This document shows positions 1-11,706 of a stretch of DNA of 64,000 nt, in pieces. The notes under the pieces are model-generated. The model saw only the letters and a program-made list of their open reading frames with translations, was not told the DNA's origin and searched no databases. Numbering within the stretch: position 1 is the stretch's first letter; every line of letters starts with the position of its first letter. Made by a program: the position numbers and the translations under genes. The DNA lies in contig NC_035165.2 in NCBI RefSeq assembly GCF_001659605.2, positions 11,032,445 to 11,096,444 on the forward strand, in the 5' to 3' direction. The stretch comes from Manihot esculenta (taxonomy: Eukaryota; Streptophyta; Magnoliopsida; Malpighiales; Euphorbiaceae).

Positions 1-960
1 TAAACCACTCTTTTTTTTATTCTCTTAATACTTTTTACAGTTTGACCTGTGGCAATTACCCAAAAAATCTAAGCAATATTTTTCTACAAAATAAAAGAAA
101 AAAAATAATAAAAAGGAAAATCCTAACCATTGGCATTGGCCAAGTTCATTCTCAGGCAATTGCGAACCAGACAATTAGAGTTTCAATGTAGATTGAAAAG
201 CGCCTGTGCATTGTGGTTGAAAGGTAGAATCAGTTAAAATTCTATTACCAGTTTAGTTATTTTTATCAACTTATATAAATTGAATTATATTAAATATAAT
301 TTTAAATTAATTTTTAACATTTTTTAACTATATATATTTTTTTTTAAAAAAAATCCAGTTTTATCAATCTTCATAGTATACATATAATAAAAAAAATTAA
401 AGCATATATCGAAATTAGACAAGATGTATCATCTCCAAATATTTCCTCAAATAAAAAGCCAATAGAAATTTAAGTACTAAAACTTTTACGTTGATTAGTC
501 GGAAAGTTATTTATTTAAAAGATTGCACATAATTTATAAAGTTAACACAAAATGAATTCACAGCAATTTGTAAAGTAAGGAAAATATCAATGGATCAGAT
601 GACAATAACATCACAGTGACCAGATGACAACAACATATTCAACAGATAAAGATGACAATCTGATGCAAGAACTCTGCAGGTTTCTTTCGACCCTTTTACC
701 TATTAACATCAAACTTCTAGTGCAGTGCAGTGCAGCCACAAAATGTGCCTACGTAGAGAGAGAGAGAGAGTATGCACACGCAAGAAAAGAAGAAGAAACA
801 TTATCTTTCTAACAAAAAATGTTCTGCATTTAAGCAGATTGCAAAAATGCTTAAAATAACTCTATCAATTGTGTTAAAGGAGAAAAATAAAATCCGCAAT
901 CTTTCTTTTTTCTCTAAGAAATCCGCAATCTCATTCATTGCCTAAATAATTCTCTATTTG
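1..960. other. AT-rich 3' flank of the G3BP-like gene
   Basis: No gene is visible. The stretch is AT-rich with homopolymer runs and a short GA run near 756-770. The part nearest 1012 is probably 3' UTR of the minus-strand gene that ends at 1013. Short open frames here have no recognisable protein character. Confidence 0.6.
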
Positions 961-1012
961 AATATTCGACCAAAAAATTTAATTAAACAAAATTCAAGCA
1001 GAAAGCAGCAAA

Positions 1013-3958
1013 CTAGTTCTTTCCACCTGATGACTGAGCTTGAACTTGAACATCTCGGGCAACTCTTCCTCCCCCATTCTGATAAACTTTCTGGTTAGCT
1101 TCCCCATTGCGTCTACCACTACCACTACCACTACCACTACCACGGGACTGACCACCAGATGATCCTCCCTGATTGTCAAACTCGTTCCTCCCATAGCCAC
1201 GTCCTCCGCCAAAGTTACCTCGACTCCTAAAGCTGTCATTTCGGAAACCAACCTTTCTACTTGGGAATTTCCCACCTTCATTATTGGCTACAAAGGCGAC
1301 CAAATGAGGTTAAGCTTATATTACGCCTAAAGAACTTCAGCTATCAAATTGTTTGAGCCATAATTAACAAGATTTAATTCAAGCAAATATAACTTCAAAA
1401 GAATAAGAGAACGAAACAGGAAAAGGATGTTTGACTTGACTTGCCTTTCTTTTCCTCAATGTGAGCCAGTCTGTCACCAATCTTGATAGAAGAAATCTGA
1501 AAAAGGGTGCCAAAGTATCAGATAAATGCAAGACCTAGTTACACAATAAATTTCATTTCAAAATGAAAAAACATTAAATACTTGAAAGGATGTCACTGTA
1601 GCAGGCATCAACAAAAATTTCAAAAGAACTAAATTTGAATAAATCTTTCTGCAGTAAAATAGCTGCATATATCTGTGTGCATGTGTGCGTAGGGATTAAA
1701 TTTCTCCTGATCTCAACTCTAGACATCATTTTTCTTTCAAATTTATGATCTGATAGAGAGTGCACAGGGGACAACAAAACAAGAGATTATTAACTAGTAA
1801 AGAGAATAGAAATCAAGTTTAGACTCAATTTTATGAATAATTCAATAAGTGAACAATGCTCACAGCAACGAATTTGCAAGAACATACAAGGACAAGGAAG
1901 AGCAAAACAAAAACAAACCAAGGTTTTATTATTAAAAGAAAAATAAGAATACAAGATTAAGAATATAGCAAACATTAAGTATAGGTGGAAACAGTACCTC
2001 AAGGGCACTCTGCATAGAATTTGCAGATTCAAATTCCACAAAGCCAAAACAATTCTTCTCTTGCTGGACAGAGGAGTTGCACATGAATGAATAAGTCTCA
2101 CACCAAAAGTACAGCCAAATGAAAGTGACGTTGAACATAATTAAATTAGAAATATACCTTATAACTTCTGACTTGAACACCATTAGGTTTAATAGGTCCA
2201 AATTTCTCAAAAGTCTCTACAAGCTGTTCAACAGTTGCATTCATTGGCAAATTGGCAACGAAAATGGAGTAACCCTTAACTGCAGCTGATAAATTGATAA
2301 TATAAGCTCACCAAGGAAAAGCAGTAGCCTCCAGAAGGTTATAATGAAAAAAAAAACACGCACACACTAAATAAACAACAACCTGGGTTAGTAGTGTTGT
2401 TCTTTTCCACAGGTTTGTTATTTGCTGGGCGTGGGGATGCTTCAGGCACAACAATTGCACGTGATTGTTCAACAGGCTTGGCAGGTAAAATCCTCTGTTG
2501 GAATGGTTGCTTCTTATAATTCAATGCATTTGCCTGAGCCAACAAAACATAATAAATTAATTACATTCAATCATGATAATGATGTTTCTAGCAAACCTAT
2601 GTGAATGAACTTACTACTGATGCATATGACTTTTTAGGAAGATCCTCCTGGACATCAGAAACAATTGCCTTGGGAACTGAGGAAGCATCAGTTTGGACTG
2701 TATTGGATGAAACCGGAGGAACATCATTCTGCTGTGTACCAACTGATGGACTAGAAACAACTTCATCAGGAGTAGAAATCTTTCCATTGTCTAATGGATG
2801 ACTAGTTTCCTCAGCTTGAACAGTATCCTCCTCCAAAGAAGGAGCTGCAGGATCCACCGAAGTGTGATTGGAAACAAGAGTTGGCTCTGAAATAGCAAAA
2901 GAAACAATAATTTTTCTGACCAAAATAACAACACAGTCAGGAAACAAATGGTACTTAAAACCTACCAGGATCTGGTGTGACAGGAGCAGCTTCATCAGCA
3001 TCATTAATTTTAATGGGCACCGCTGCTTCTTCATCCACATACCTAAAAACATCATTCAGAACAAAATAGGCCCGACTGTCCTGTGGGGCTAGGAAGAATA
3101 CTTGTGTAAACTTCCGTCTTATATTCTCCTTCCCAGTAAAAAAGCCAGTCACCAAAACAATCACCCCATCTCCAAAAGACTCTTGAGCATCAGTGGTCAA
3201 TATTTCAACCACACAATCCTTATAGTCAAGGGAAAGGATCATCTTGTCAATGCCCTGTCCCAAGAAAGGAATTACCATTTACATCATTAGACAATGCAAA
3301 CATTTTGCCCAGAGTTCTAAAAAAGGCAAGGGTTGGATGAAAGATATATTGACTTCAAGACACAAAGTCAGTTCTTACTACTCTCACAAAATAGACAAAC
3401 AACCGTCTGCAGGACAGGTATGGACCACTACTAGTAATATAACAACCAACAAGCTTTTTAACCAAAGCATGATACATTTGACAAAGCACATGCAAGCTAT
3501 TACACATGCCATTTTGCATAAAATATATGGTAATAGAGGGAATTGCCAAACAGAACTACAAATAAATCAAGCTTCTTCTTCAATTGTAGAGAAGTAATAC
3601 ATGGTGGCAATGCAACAGTGCTTATCGCGAGTGAAAAAACTCATGTTTTAAAGAACATCTTAAAGCATAGCAATTGCAACCCATTTAAGTGAGATGCTGC
3701 AATATTACTACTGATAAAGTTATTCCAGAAAATCCACAAACATCAATATGTAGTTATCGCAAGTTTCAGAGAGCTTACATCTAAAGTTGATGCAGATGAC
3801 ATGAGACCATCAAAATCTGGCCGGCTAATCACACTAGAATTTTGGTAAAATTTGTGAACCACCTCTGGAGACTTGGACAGTATATTATAGTACTGCTCCA
3901 CAAATGCATTCCCCACCACCTGAGGAGTGGGGGTAGATTCTTCTGCCTGGGTCGCCAT
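1013..3958 (-). CDS. G3BP-like protein (NTF2 domain + RRM), 8 coding exons
   Basis: The family binds RNA and nucleates stress granules in the cytoplasm; plant members are linked to stress and immunity. Coding exons in transcript order: 3958-3779, 3254-2966, 2886-2615, 2533-2383, 2285-2158, 2063-1998, 1496-1445, 1287-1013. They sum to 1413 nt with intact phases, giving 470 aa, normal for the family. An NTF2-like domain covers about residues 10-125 (starting NAFVEQYYNIL). An acidic, Pro/Ser-rich linker follows. The RRM is about 302-375, with RNP2 (SIFVANLP) and RNP1 (NCFGFVEF). The tail has a Gly/Arg-rich stretch (GNFGGGRGYGR) and a Gly-Ser run. The ATG at 3958 is chosen because a splice acceptor lies 2 nt upstream and the protein opens MATQAEES. 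Intron 7 uses a GC donor. All other introns are GT-AG. Confidence 0.93.
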
Positions 3959-3960
3959 CC

Positions 3961-4912
3961 CTGCCAAAATATATTTAAATTATTTTAGTACGCAGGGAGA
4001 AATTCAAAACAAAAAAAAGCATAAAAAATCATGAATTAATAGAAATAATGAACTAGACCTAAAATACATGAAATCAGACACAGCATGGCCAAATATACTA
4101 TTTTCTCGTACAAATAGAATAACATAGAGCCATTGCAAATGAAGATCCCAGTCCTATGTGGACTAAATATTAATGGGAGAAGCCAGCTCCTTAATCAATC
4201 AAAGTAATTAAGATATAAGCAATAACAGCAATAATACTATGTTATATGGTCAGGCACAGGTCCAACCCAAAACCCAACCTAAAGCTCTCAATAATATTGA
4301 TGAACGATATACCTTAATAGCAGGAATCATGTATAATATTGCACAAAATCTAGTGGAATCATTAAACATCTAATTATTTGTTCAATTTGGCCCGCTTCAG
4401 GTAAAACAAAAACTTAGGGAACCCTACTTACGGAAATTTTTGAATTTTGATCACCTTGCTGCTTCAAATGACATTCAAAAGCAGTTTCATAACAAAGACA
4501 ACTTTTTTTTATTACGTTACCAGCAGATAGAGTCATATATAAGCAATTTTATTTACTACCCGAAAAGGATCAAGCAGGACAACAACCGGGAGGGAAAAAA
4601 AAAAAGAGAATTTTAGTTCTGAAAACATCAAGCAGGCACTACCTTTAGGTCAAAAGTTCAGAACTTGATCAATCAAAAACTCAAATTCCAGATCTAAATT
4701 ACAAAATTAACAAACAAAAAAACAAGCAAATCTAGAAATCAGGAAGTACCCAATCCATAGGAAAGCAAAACAAACTAACCCAGACCCACGCTAATTCAAT
4801 CAATAAATTTAGGATCAACCCAGTTAAACAACGATATTTTGACAAACAAAAACGCAAACAATCAACCGATTCAACCAACCCAGAGAAAAAGAGAGACGGA
4901 ACTGAAGGCTAC
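3961..4912 (-). other. Leader (5' UTR) intron of the G3BP-like gene
   Basis: The acceptor (TTTGGCAG) lies just before the start codon and the donor (GAG|GTAGCC) is at 4913/4912. The intron is about 950 bp, AT-rich and without coding signal. Leader introns are common in plant housekeeping genes. The two sites are seen in the sequence; the pairing is inferred. Confidence 0.7.
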
Positions 4913-5030
4913 CTCGTTAAGCGCAATCAGATTCTCTCTCTGGCCAAGAGAGAGAGAGATGAAAAATTGAGACAGATAAAAGAGAGAAAGTGGCGGCAGG
5001 AGCTAGAGATCATAAAAGAGGCATAAAGGG
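4913..5030 (-). other. Probable non-coding first exon of the G3BP-like gene
   Basis: A purine/pyrimidine-biased leader containing a run of CT (GA on the plus strand, about 4947-4960) ends at the GAG|GT donor at 4913. The transcription start is not defined; the upstream limit is a guess. Confidence 0.5.
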
Positions 5031-5877
5031 GAGTTTTGGGGTTTGAGGGACTCCTTAATCCCTACGGTTCCCGACCGTCAATAGATTTTGGTTTCAACAG
5101 TGAGTTAGACTCACTGTGAGAGTTCTTAAGTTGTGTGTTCTGTACATGCCTCTCTCTCTCTTCCCTGCGTCCTCCTTTTTTTGGTTCGTGGTATATATTC
5201 AGAATGTGGGGTCCACCACTACGAAGCACGTGAGGTTGGTGTGGGACCTCAGTAAATAGAGTTTTCGCAGCCCTGATTGCCTTTGATTGGTCTCTCAAAT
5301 CGATCTTGATGTGGATTGACGGCGTTGATTTTGTTGATTTAGATGAGCTGGCATTGTATTGAAGATAGGTTAGAGGTGTGGTGTAACCACGCTCTCTGAA
5401 GGGAAGTGGAAACATGCAGGCAGTGGGTTGCACGCGCGGTTTAAGAGCTGTGGTTAATTGTGTTTGTTATTTATTTTAGTGATCTTTTCCATTTTGGTAA
5501 GTGAATCCTAATTTTTATTGTTTAGAAACGGTGAAAAAGCTGACATCCCCGCTACCACTAGCGGTAGCCGAAGCTGTGACACTGACGCTTGCCATTGAGC
5601 AAAAAGGACATTCTCACAGCCAATGGAGAATTAACATGTCACTAAACATCAAACCCATAAACCACCCGTAAATTAGATCAGAAACTCAGAATTTGTCGGT
5701 TTCGGTTCGGACTATTATCGTTCCGTTCAAATTTAAAAAATTAATTCACTTAAATTAATTTAAAATTTTAATTTAATTTTTTATTTATTTTAATTCAATT
5801 CAATTTAATTTTTAATTTTAAAAATTTTTATTATTTTAATTCGATTCGATTTTAATAAAAAAAATTAAATCAACCTG

Positions 5878-5927
<50 letters not shown>

Positions 5928-7760
5928 GTTATTTTTAATAATATAAAAAAATTAAATCATATTAAAATTAAAATATTTTAATTAAATTTTAAAATATTAA
6001 AAATAAAATATAAAAAATAAAAAATTTATTAAAAATTAAAACTGATCTAATTAAATTAAATTAAATTAAATCAATTTGATTTAATTTAATTTATTTTTTA
6101 TAAATATTAAAATTTTAATTTTTAATTAATTTAATTTAATTTAATTTTAAACCGAAGTGGTTAAACGTTCAATGCACAATCGAAATGGTTTGGTAAACAG
6201 CACCAAACAGCTAAATTAGGATAGAGAGAAGAAAAGGGATATCGAGAGAGAGAAGTGAAAACCAGAGGAGAGGTAAAGAATTTGCGTGAATTTCAAGAAG
6301 TGCGAGTGAAATTCTAGCAATAAATTATTTACCTTTAGTGCCGTCAAATCTCTATTTAATAAATAATTCTCAAAATGCCATTTTTTTTTAAATGAATAAA
6401 GTCAGCGCTACTTTGTTCGTTCAGCCTGCAGCAAGCTTCAAAGATTTAAAGCAGGCTTTGATTTTTTTTTTTTTAAATAATTATCTTTTTATTTTTTAAA
6501 TTAAACATTCTTTTATTAATTAAATCAAATTAAATACATACTAAATCCAACCATTAGACTTTCCAAAATATCTATACTAGAATTTGAAGTGTTAAATAAA
6601 AGTTTTATAAAAATATTATAATCTAAAATATTATATAAAATAATACGAGATATATATCAAATAGTGAAAGCAATATATAATTTAACTATCCTATTAAGAC
6701 AGTGAACAATTAAATTAATTTGTTGTCTAACAGACTATTGAATTAACAAAATCTATCATTATCTATAATTTATTCAAATTCTAACGAATTCTCATAAATT
6801 GACGGACCCATTCATGGGCAGGGAGCCATGGACCCTCTTAAAATTTTTTAAGGATATATAAGTAATTTTTTTTTAAATATTAAAAATTTATCATTAAATC
6901 CCTACATATTTAAAAAACTTAATAACTCATCCTTGTTTCAAATTATTTAATTAAATCATCATTATATTTTATAATTTCAAATTCTTTAATCCATTTATCA
7001 AAGAAATTTTTACTATTTAGTCCCTCTCTTCTATATTATTTTTCAATTCAAAAAATTTACTTTTCATTTTCAAGATTTCAAATTCAAATCTACACTTAAA
7101 ATTTTTCTTAGATTATTTACTCATTATTTAATTTATTTTTGTAATATCATTTTTATTATTAAACTATAGTTTTTTTTATTTATCTCACTTAATTACTAAT
7201 ATATTTATACGATTAAAATTATATAAAAAATAATTTTTAATGGGTTAGCATTTTTTTTAAAAAAATTAAATTTCAATAGTAAATTATGTATTACAATATT
7301 ATATTATTTTAATAAAAAATTTTTATATAGATTTGCATGTTACAACAATAGCGGAAAGAAATTTTTTTATATTAAATATCATTAAAAATTGATTTTATAA
7401 TTTATCAATAACTTATATTGAAAGATATATTTGCAAATCATAATAATGATAATATAAATTTTTTACACATATTAAAAAAATAATTTATTTTATTAACTTT
7501 TTAAATATATTATTTTAAAAGTATTAAATTTTATTAAATATTTAAAAATATTTTGAATACTTATTTGAAATAATAATAATTAATGATAGATTGATTTGAA
7601 AATAACATACAATTAAATAGGATTATAATAGTCAATTATATATTACTATAATAAAAGAAATTGAATAATAATTTTAAAATAATAATAAAAATATTGACAA
7701 AATAATAAAACAAGAGATATTTAAATCCAATCCCTGAATTAAATTTCTGCATCTGACCGA
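5031..7760. other. Promoter side and AT-rich spacer
   Basis: The first 400 bp is of mixed composition and presumably holds the G3BP-like promoter. From about 5700 the DNA is very AT-rich, with many TTTAATT-type runs. No gene with protein character is seen. Confidence 0.55.
5880..5928. repeat. (AAT)n microsatellite
   Basis: About 16 uninterrupted AAT units inside AT-rich spacer. Confidence 0.95.
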
Positions 7761-7781
7761 AAAAATAGCATCCACAATAAT

Positions 7782-8072
7782 TCATGCATCAAACTCCACA
7801 TAAATATTTGTGAGATGATTGTCCTTGATCCAAAAAAAAAAAGACTTTCTAAGAGTTAAAACTACTACAAGTTTAATGGAAAAGATAGATCCATAGAAAC
7901 CGGTCAGACCCATAAAAAAATGTTCTCTAGCATCTCTAATACCTGCAGCATAAGTTGAATAACTACTGTAATCATGAATACTAATATTAATATTATATTT
8001 TAGCGGATCCCGTTTTGTAGTGATGGTACCCCTATCAGAATGTACTACTAATTCGTGAGAGTTCACATTCAT
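7782..8072 (-). pseudogene. LINE-type RNase H fragment (decayed)
   Basis: Read on the minus strand, the frame resembles the RNase H domain found at the 3' end of plant LINEs: an AAGIRDAREHFFMG stretch (the usual G-x-R-D start) and, about 50 residues on, an IYVEFDA end (the V-E-x-D strand). No upstream reverse transcriptase is seen and no ATG gene structure surrounds it. It is most likely a short relic of a non-LTR retrotransposon. It could instead be an RNase H-like orphan gene fragment. Confidence 0.5.
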
Positions 8073-9729
8073 CCAATCGCCTAAAATTCAAAGGCCAGAT
8101 AATACAACTTCATATGCACTAGATGTCTTATTATGTCATAATAAGCCTCCACATTATCATACCTACTCGAACTAATCGATAACTTTAAAATATTCCATAT
8201 GCATGAGGGCAAAAAGAAAAATGCGATGAACTCTCATTTTTTGAACAATAGAGGTAATAGGTAGAAATATTGATAGATTTCGATTATAATTTGAGTTTTG
8301 TGGATAGAATATATCTAAGGATTCTCTCCAATGAAATTTTTAAATTTTAAAAACATATATAACGTTTAGAACTTACTTTATATGTCATGGCAAGCAATCG
8401 AGTCTTAAGAATGTACAACAATCGACACTATACTTTTTAAAACTTGTGAAATGCGAAATAGTATTATTATAAATATTATTATTATTATATTATAATAATA
8501 TATTTATATTATATTAATTTAATAATATTATTTATAATATAATTTTTATAATAATATAATTTTTATAATAATTTTCATAATAATAAATTTAATATATTTT
8601 ATTATTTTTAATATATTAATATAGTAATATTGTAATAAAATAATGTACACGTTTAATAACATCATAATATCATTTCATGATTCTAAATATTTTGAATGTC
8701 AGTTTTTTTATTAATTTTTATAATATTTTTATATATTAAAAATAATAAAATATATTAAATATAATAATTACATGTCAATAAACATATAACTGATATTATT
8801 TTTAATTATAGTATTATTACAATAATATATTAAAAATAATATTAAATTATTTATTATTATAAAAAAATAAAATTAAAATATTTCAAGTTTAATTATCGTA
8901 ACATTAAATATCCATATTAATTAATTAATTTATTTAATTATAAATTATAAACAATTCAATAATATCGTATCAGTTTAATCAAGAATAATATATTTTATAA
9001 GAACAATTCAATAATATGGTATAAGTATATTTAGTGATGAAGTTTTTTAATCATTTTTTATAATATATTTTATTATTTTTAATATATTAATATAATAATT
9101 TTATAATTAGATAGTAATTGTGCTCTCATATACATTAATCACACGATAATATTATTTTGTAATTCTAAATTTTTCCGGCATATTTTAATTACCAGTTTTA
9201 TAGTACCTTTAAATATTAAGGATAATAAAATATATTATATATTAAAATATTAATTAAATATTTCTCTTTAATTTTTTAATAATTTTATACACCTCTAATC
9301 ACAGAATAATATAATTTTATAATTTTAAATATTAATATTTTTAATATATTAATATTTAATATATTTTATTATTAATATTTAAATATTTATATATTTATTA
9401 TTATGAAAAAAAACAATGAAAATATAATTATAAATTTGACAAAAAAAACAATGAAAATATAATTATAAATTTATTGGTTCAATTATCTTGTCGTTCATCT
9501 AAACACAATTTAATGAAAAATTATAAGACTAAAAGGTTAAATGTTAACTATGTATGATAGTTAAAGATATTAAATTTTATTTCTAGTTTAAATTTATTCT
9601 GAAATATTATTTGAAGGTCAAATAAAATCATAACTAATTTTATTTAGTCTTAATTTCAAGAAAAATATAAAATAAAAAAGAAAATTTTATATTTTAGTAT
9701 TCGTCCGATAAAGTAAATTTATTATCATG
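8073..9729. other. Very AT-rich spacer
   Basis: Nearly all A and T, with dense ATTAT/TAATA runs from about 8460 to 9420. No gene or RNA is seen. It could hold decayed MITEs, but no clear ends were found. Confidence 0.6.
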
Positions 9730-10217
9730 ATCTGATATAGGGTTTTACAAGGGGTTTATAAGCTTGGTCTGAGAGGAGGGTTCTCATATTCTTTTATTCT
9801 TTTCTTTTATCTACCAGTGACGTGTAACGGCCTCACTGTTATTGGGTCACCTGTCTCTGCCATACAGATACAGACGTACGAGAATATCAGATCTTAAATC
9901 TCTGCTCTATGCGTAACGACCATTTTCCTCCTGATACGCATGCGGATGAACCCACTAGGCGAATGGGCTGACTACCTTTTGTCCTCCGGACTGAACTGGA
10001 AGATGAGATTAGGATTGGAGTCCAGGGAAAATCTGATCTTAGGACCGAAAGGATTGGGTCGACTCGATTGAGAGGCTTTAGAGGGAGTCCGGTCTTCAGG
10101 CCGAGTGGGCTGAATCTAGTTTATGAAGGAGGCTTAAGAGCTTTCAAATAATAGACTATTATCATGGGTCAGGTCTCAGACCGGAATGGTGAAATCCAGC
10201 GGTCATCATACGACATC
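9730..10217. other. GC-richer island, probable transposon remnant
   Basis: This segment stands out from the surrounding AT-rich DNA. It has phrases such as GGTCTGAGAGGAGGG and CCGGTCTTCAGGCCGAGTGGG that look like retrotransposon LTR or UTR. It starts near TGATATAGGG and ends near GACATCA, which is LTR-like, but the 5-bp flanks do not match. No open frame is convincing. Confidence 0.35.
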
Positions 10218-10549
10218 ACTAAATTATTATAATTCATTAAAAATATATAAATTAATTAATTAATTAATATAAATATTTAAAATTATAAAAATTATATTTA
10301 TATTTTATTAAATTATTTTTATGCAGTCGTACTTATTTAATTGCAGAATAATAATAATAATGTCATGGCATTGAAATTATACAATATTAGTAATATTTTT
10401 TATTTAATATTAATAATAAAATGTATTAAATTTTGGTATTGGAGAAAGACGAATAAACCGGATAAAGGGACATTGTGTATGGGCGAACAGAAGGACATTT
10501 TAAGAATCTAAAAGAAGATGCAATTTGAAGGCAAAAAAGACAAAACGCA

Positions 10550-10591
10550 GTCCTCAATTGCTACCGTTCATAGACCATAGCAATTGAGGAC
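10550..10591. repeat. Perfect hairpin, 14-bp arms
   Basis: GTCCTCAATTGCTA at 10550-10563 and its exact reverse complement at 10578-10591 flank a 14-nt loop. It sits in AT-rich spacer, with a small higher-GC patch around it (10440-10600). It could be part of a MITE or a small-RNA precursor; nothing else supports either. Confidence 0.85.
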
Positions 10592-11530
10592 AGAGTTATA
10601 TTATATTATATATATATTTTACAATTCAATCATTGGATTCTGACAAACTCTACATTTTAGTATTACTATTTTGAATAAGAAACAAATTAGCCACTAACAT
10701 ATATTTTTGTTAATATAAAAATTATTATGTTAATTTATACTTTGTCTTGCATCTACAACTATATTATAAATTACTTGCTTCATAATTTTTGTCCTTTTAT
10801 TTTTTACACATATTAATAAAATAATTTTTTAATTATACTTATATTAAAAATATTTTAAATATTCATTTAAAAAAATAACATTTAATGAGAGATTATTTTA
10901 AAATTAAAATAAAATTAAATAGCATTATAATAATTAATTTATATGTTATTATAATATAAAAAATAAAGTAAATAATAACTTTGAGATGATTAAAAAAATA
11001 AATAAAAATTATAAGATAAAATGAATATCATTTAATAATTTGTTGTGTTTGAATATGTTAATAAGTTATTGATATGAAAAAAAGCTGCAAAGAGTTGGAT
11101 ATATATTTAAAAAAAGCTAACAAAAGTGAGGCTCTGCATTTTATTTATTGAAATACTAATTATTATTATTTATTATTTTAATTTATTATTAGTTATTATA
11201 TTTTTCAACCAAGTGTTAGATAATCAATTAGATACATTTCTTAATACCAAAAGAGACGAAAACCAACTTAAATAAGAAGAGGGGCGAAAGTAAAATTAAC
11301 AAAATAATTTTAAACATATAATTTAATTATTATTTTATTAAAATGAATTATTCTAAAATTGCATAAAATCTTAAAATTAAAAGTATTAGATAAAATTAGT
11401 AATAAGTGAAAACATGTGAATTATTTCTAATTAATTTATTGTTACAGTTGAAAACAATATATATAAAATTTGTGATCAAAATTGAAAGATTAAATGATTT
11501 CATAATAATAATAATAATAAGTCCATAAAA
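10592..11530. other. AT-rich spacer before the tRNA gene
   Basis: AT-rich, without gene signals. The part nearest 11530 contains an (AAT/ATA) run at about 11505-11520. On the minus strand the tRNA is followed directly by TTTT, the usual RNA polymerase III stop. Confidence 0.6.
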
Positions 11531-11601
11531 GCTCCCAGCGAGGATTGAACTCGCGACCTTTCGCTTACGAAGCGAACGCACTGCCACTATGCTATGGAAG
11601 C
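11531..11601 (-). tRNA. tRNA-Thr (CGT anticodon)
   Basis: The minus strand folds as a 71-nt cloverleaf. The acceptor stem GCTTCCA pairs with TGGGAGC, with one G-T pair. The D arm is GCAT/GTGC, the anticodon stem TTCGC/GCGAA with loop TTCGTAA (anticodon CGT, reads ACG), and the T arm GCGAG-TTCGATC-CTCGC. There is no intron, and the 3' CCA is not encoded, as expected for a nuclear gene. TTTT follows directly. Its 5' end is 105 bp from the start codon of the divergent ASNSD1-like gene. Confidence 0.95.
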
Positions 11602-11706
11602 AGCCGCTTTGGCTTCCCTAATGTTTGTTTAATAAAATATAAAATTGGCGCTATATTTTAAACTAAACCCTAGGGCTAGCAGAAGAGGGAGAGTCGAAAG
11701 GAGAAT

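Noticed and set aside
1013..1281. A second open frame on the minus strand overlapping the last G3BP exon (Val-rich)
   Set aside because: It is the shifted reading of the Gly/Ser repeat; the G3BP frame has the conserved tail and correct splicing.
5062..5433. 123-codon open frame upstream of the G3BP-like gene
   Set aside because: No domain or family character, no splice context; it overlaps the likely promoter.
9730..10217. Solo LTR reading of the GC-richer island
   Set aside because: Ends look like TG...CA, but flanking 5-mers (TGATC and CTAAA) do not match and no second copy is in the window.
11396..11587. Open frame starting MAVRSLRKRKV
   Set aside because: It is a translation of the tRNA-Thr gene, a well-known artefact.
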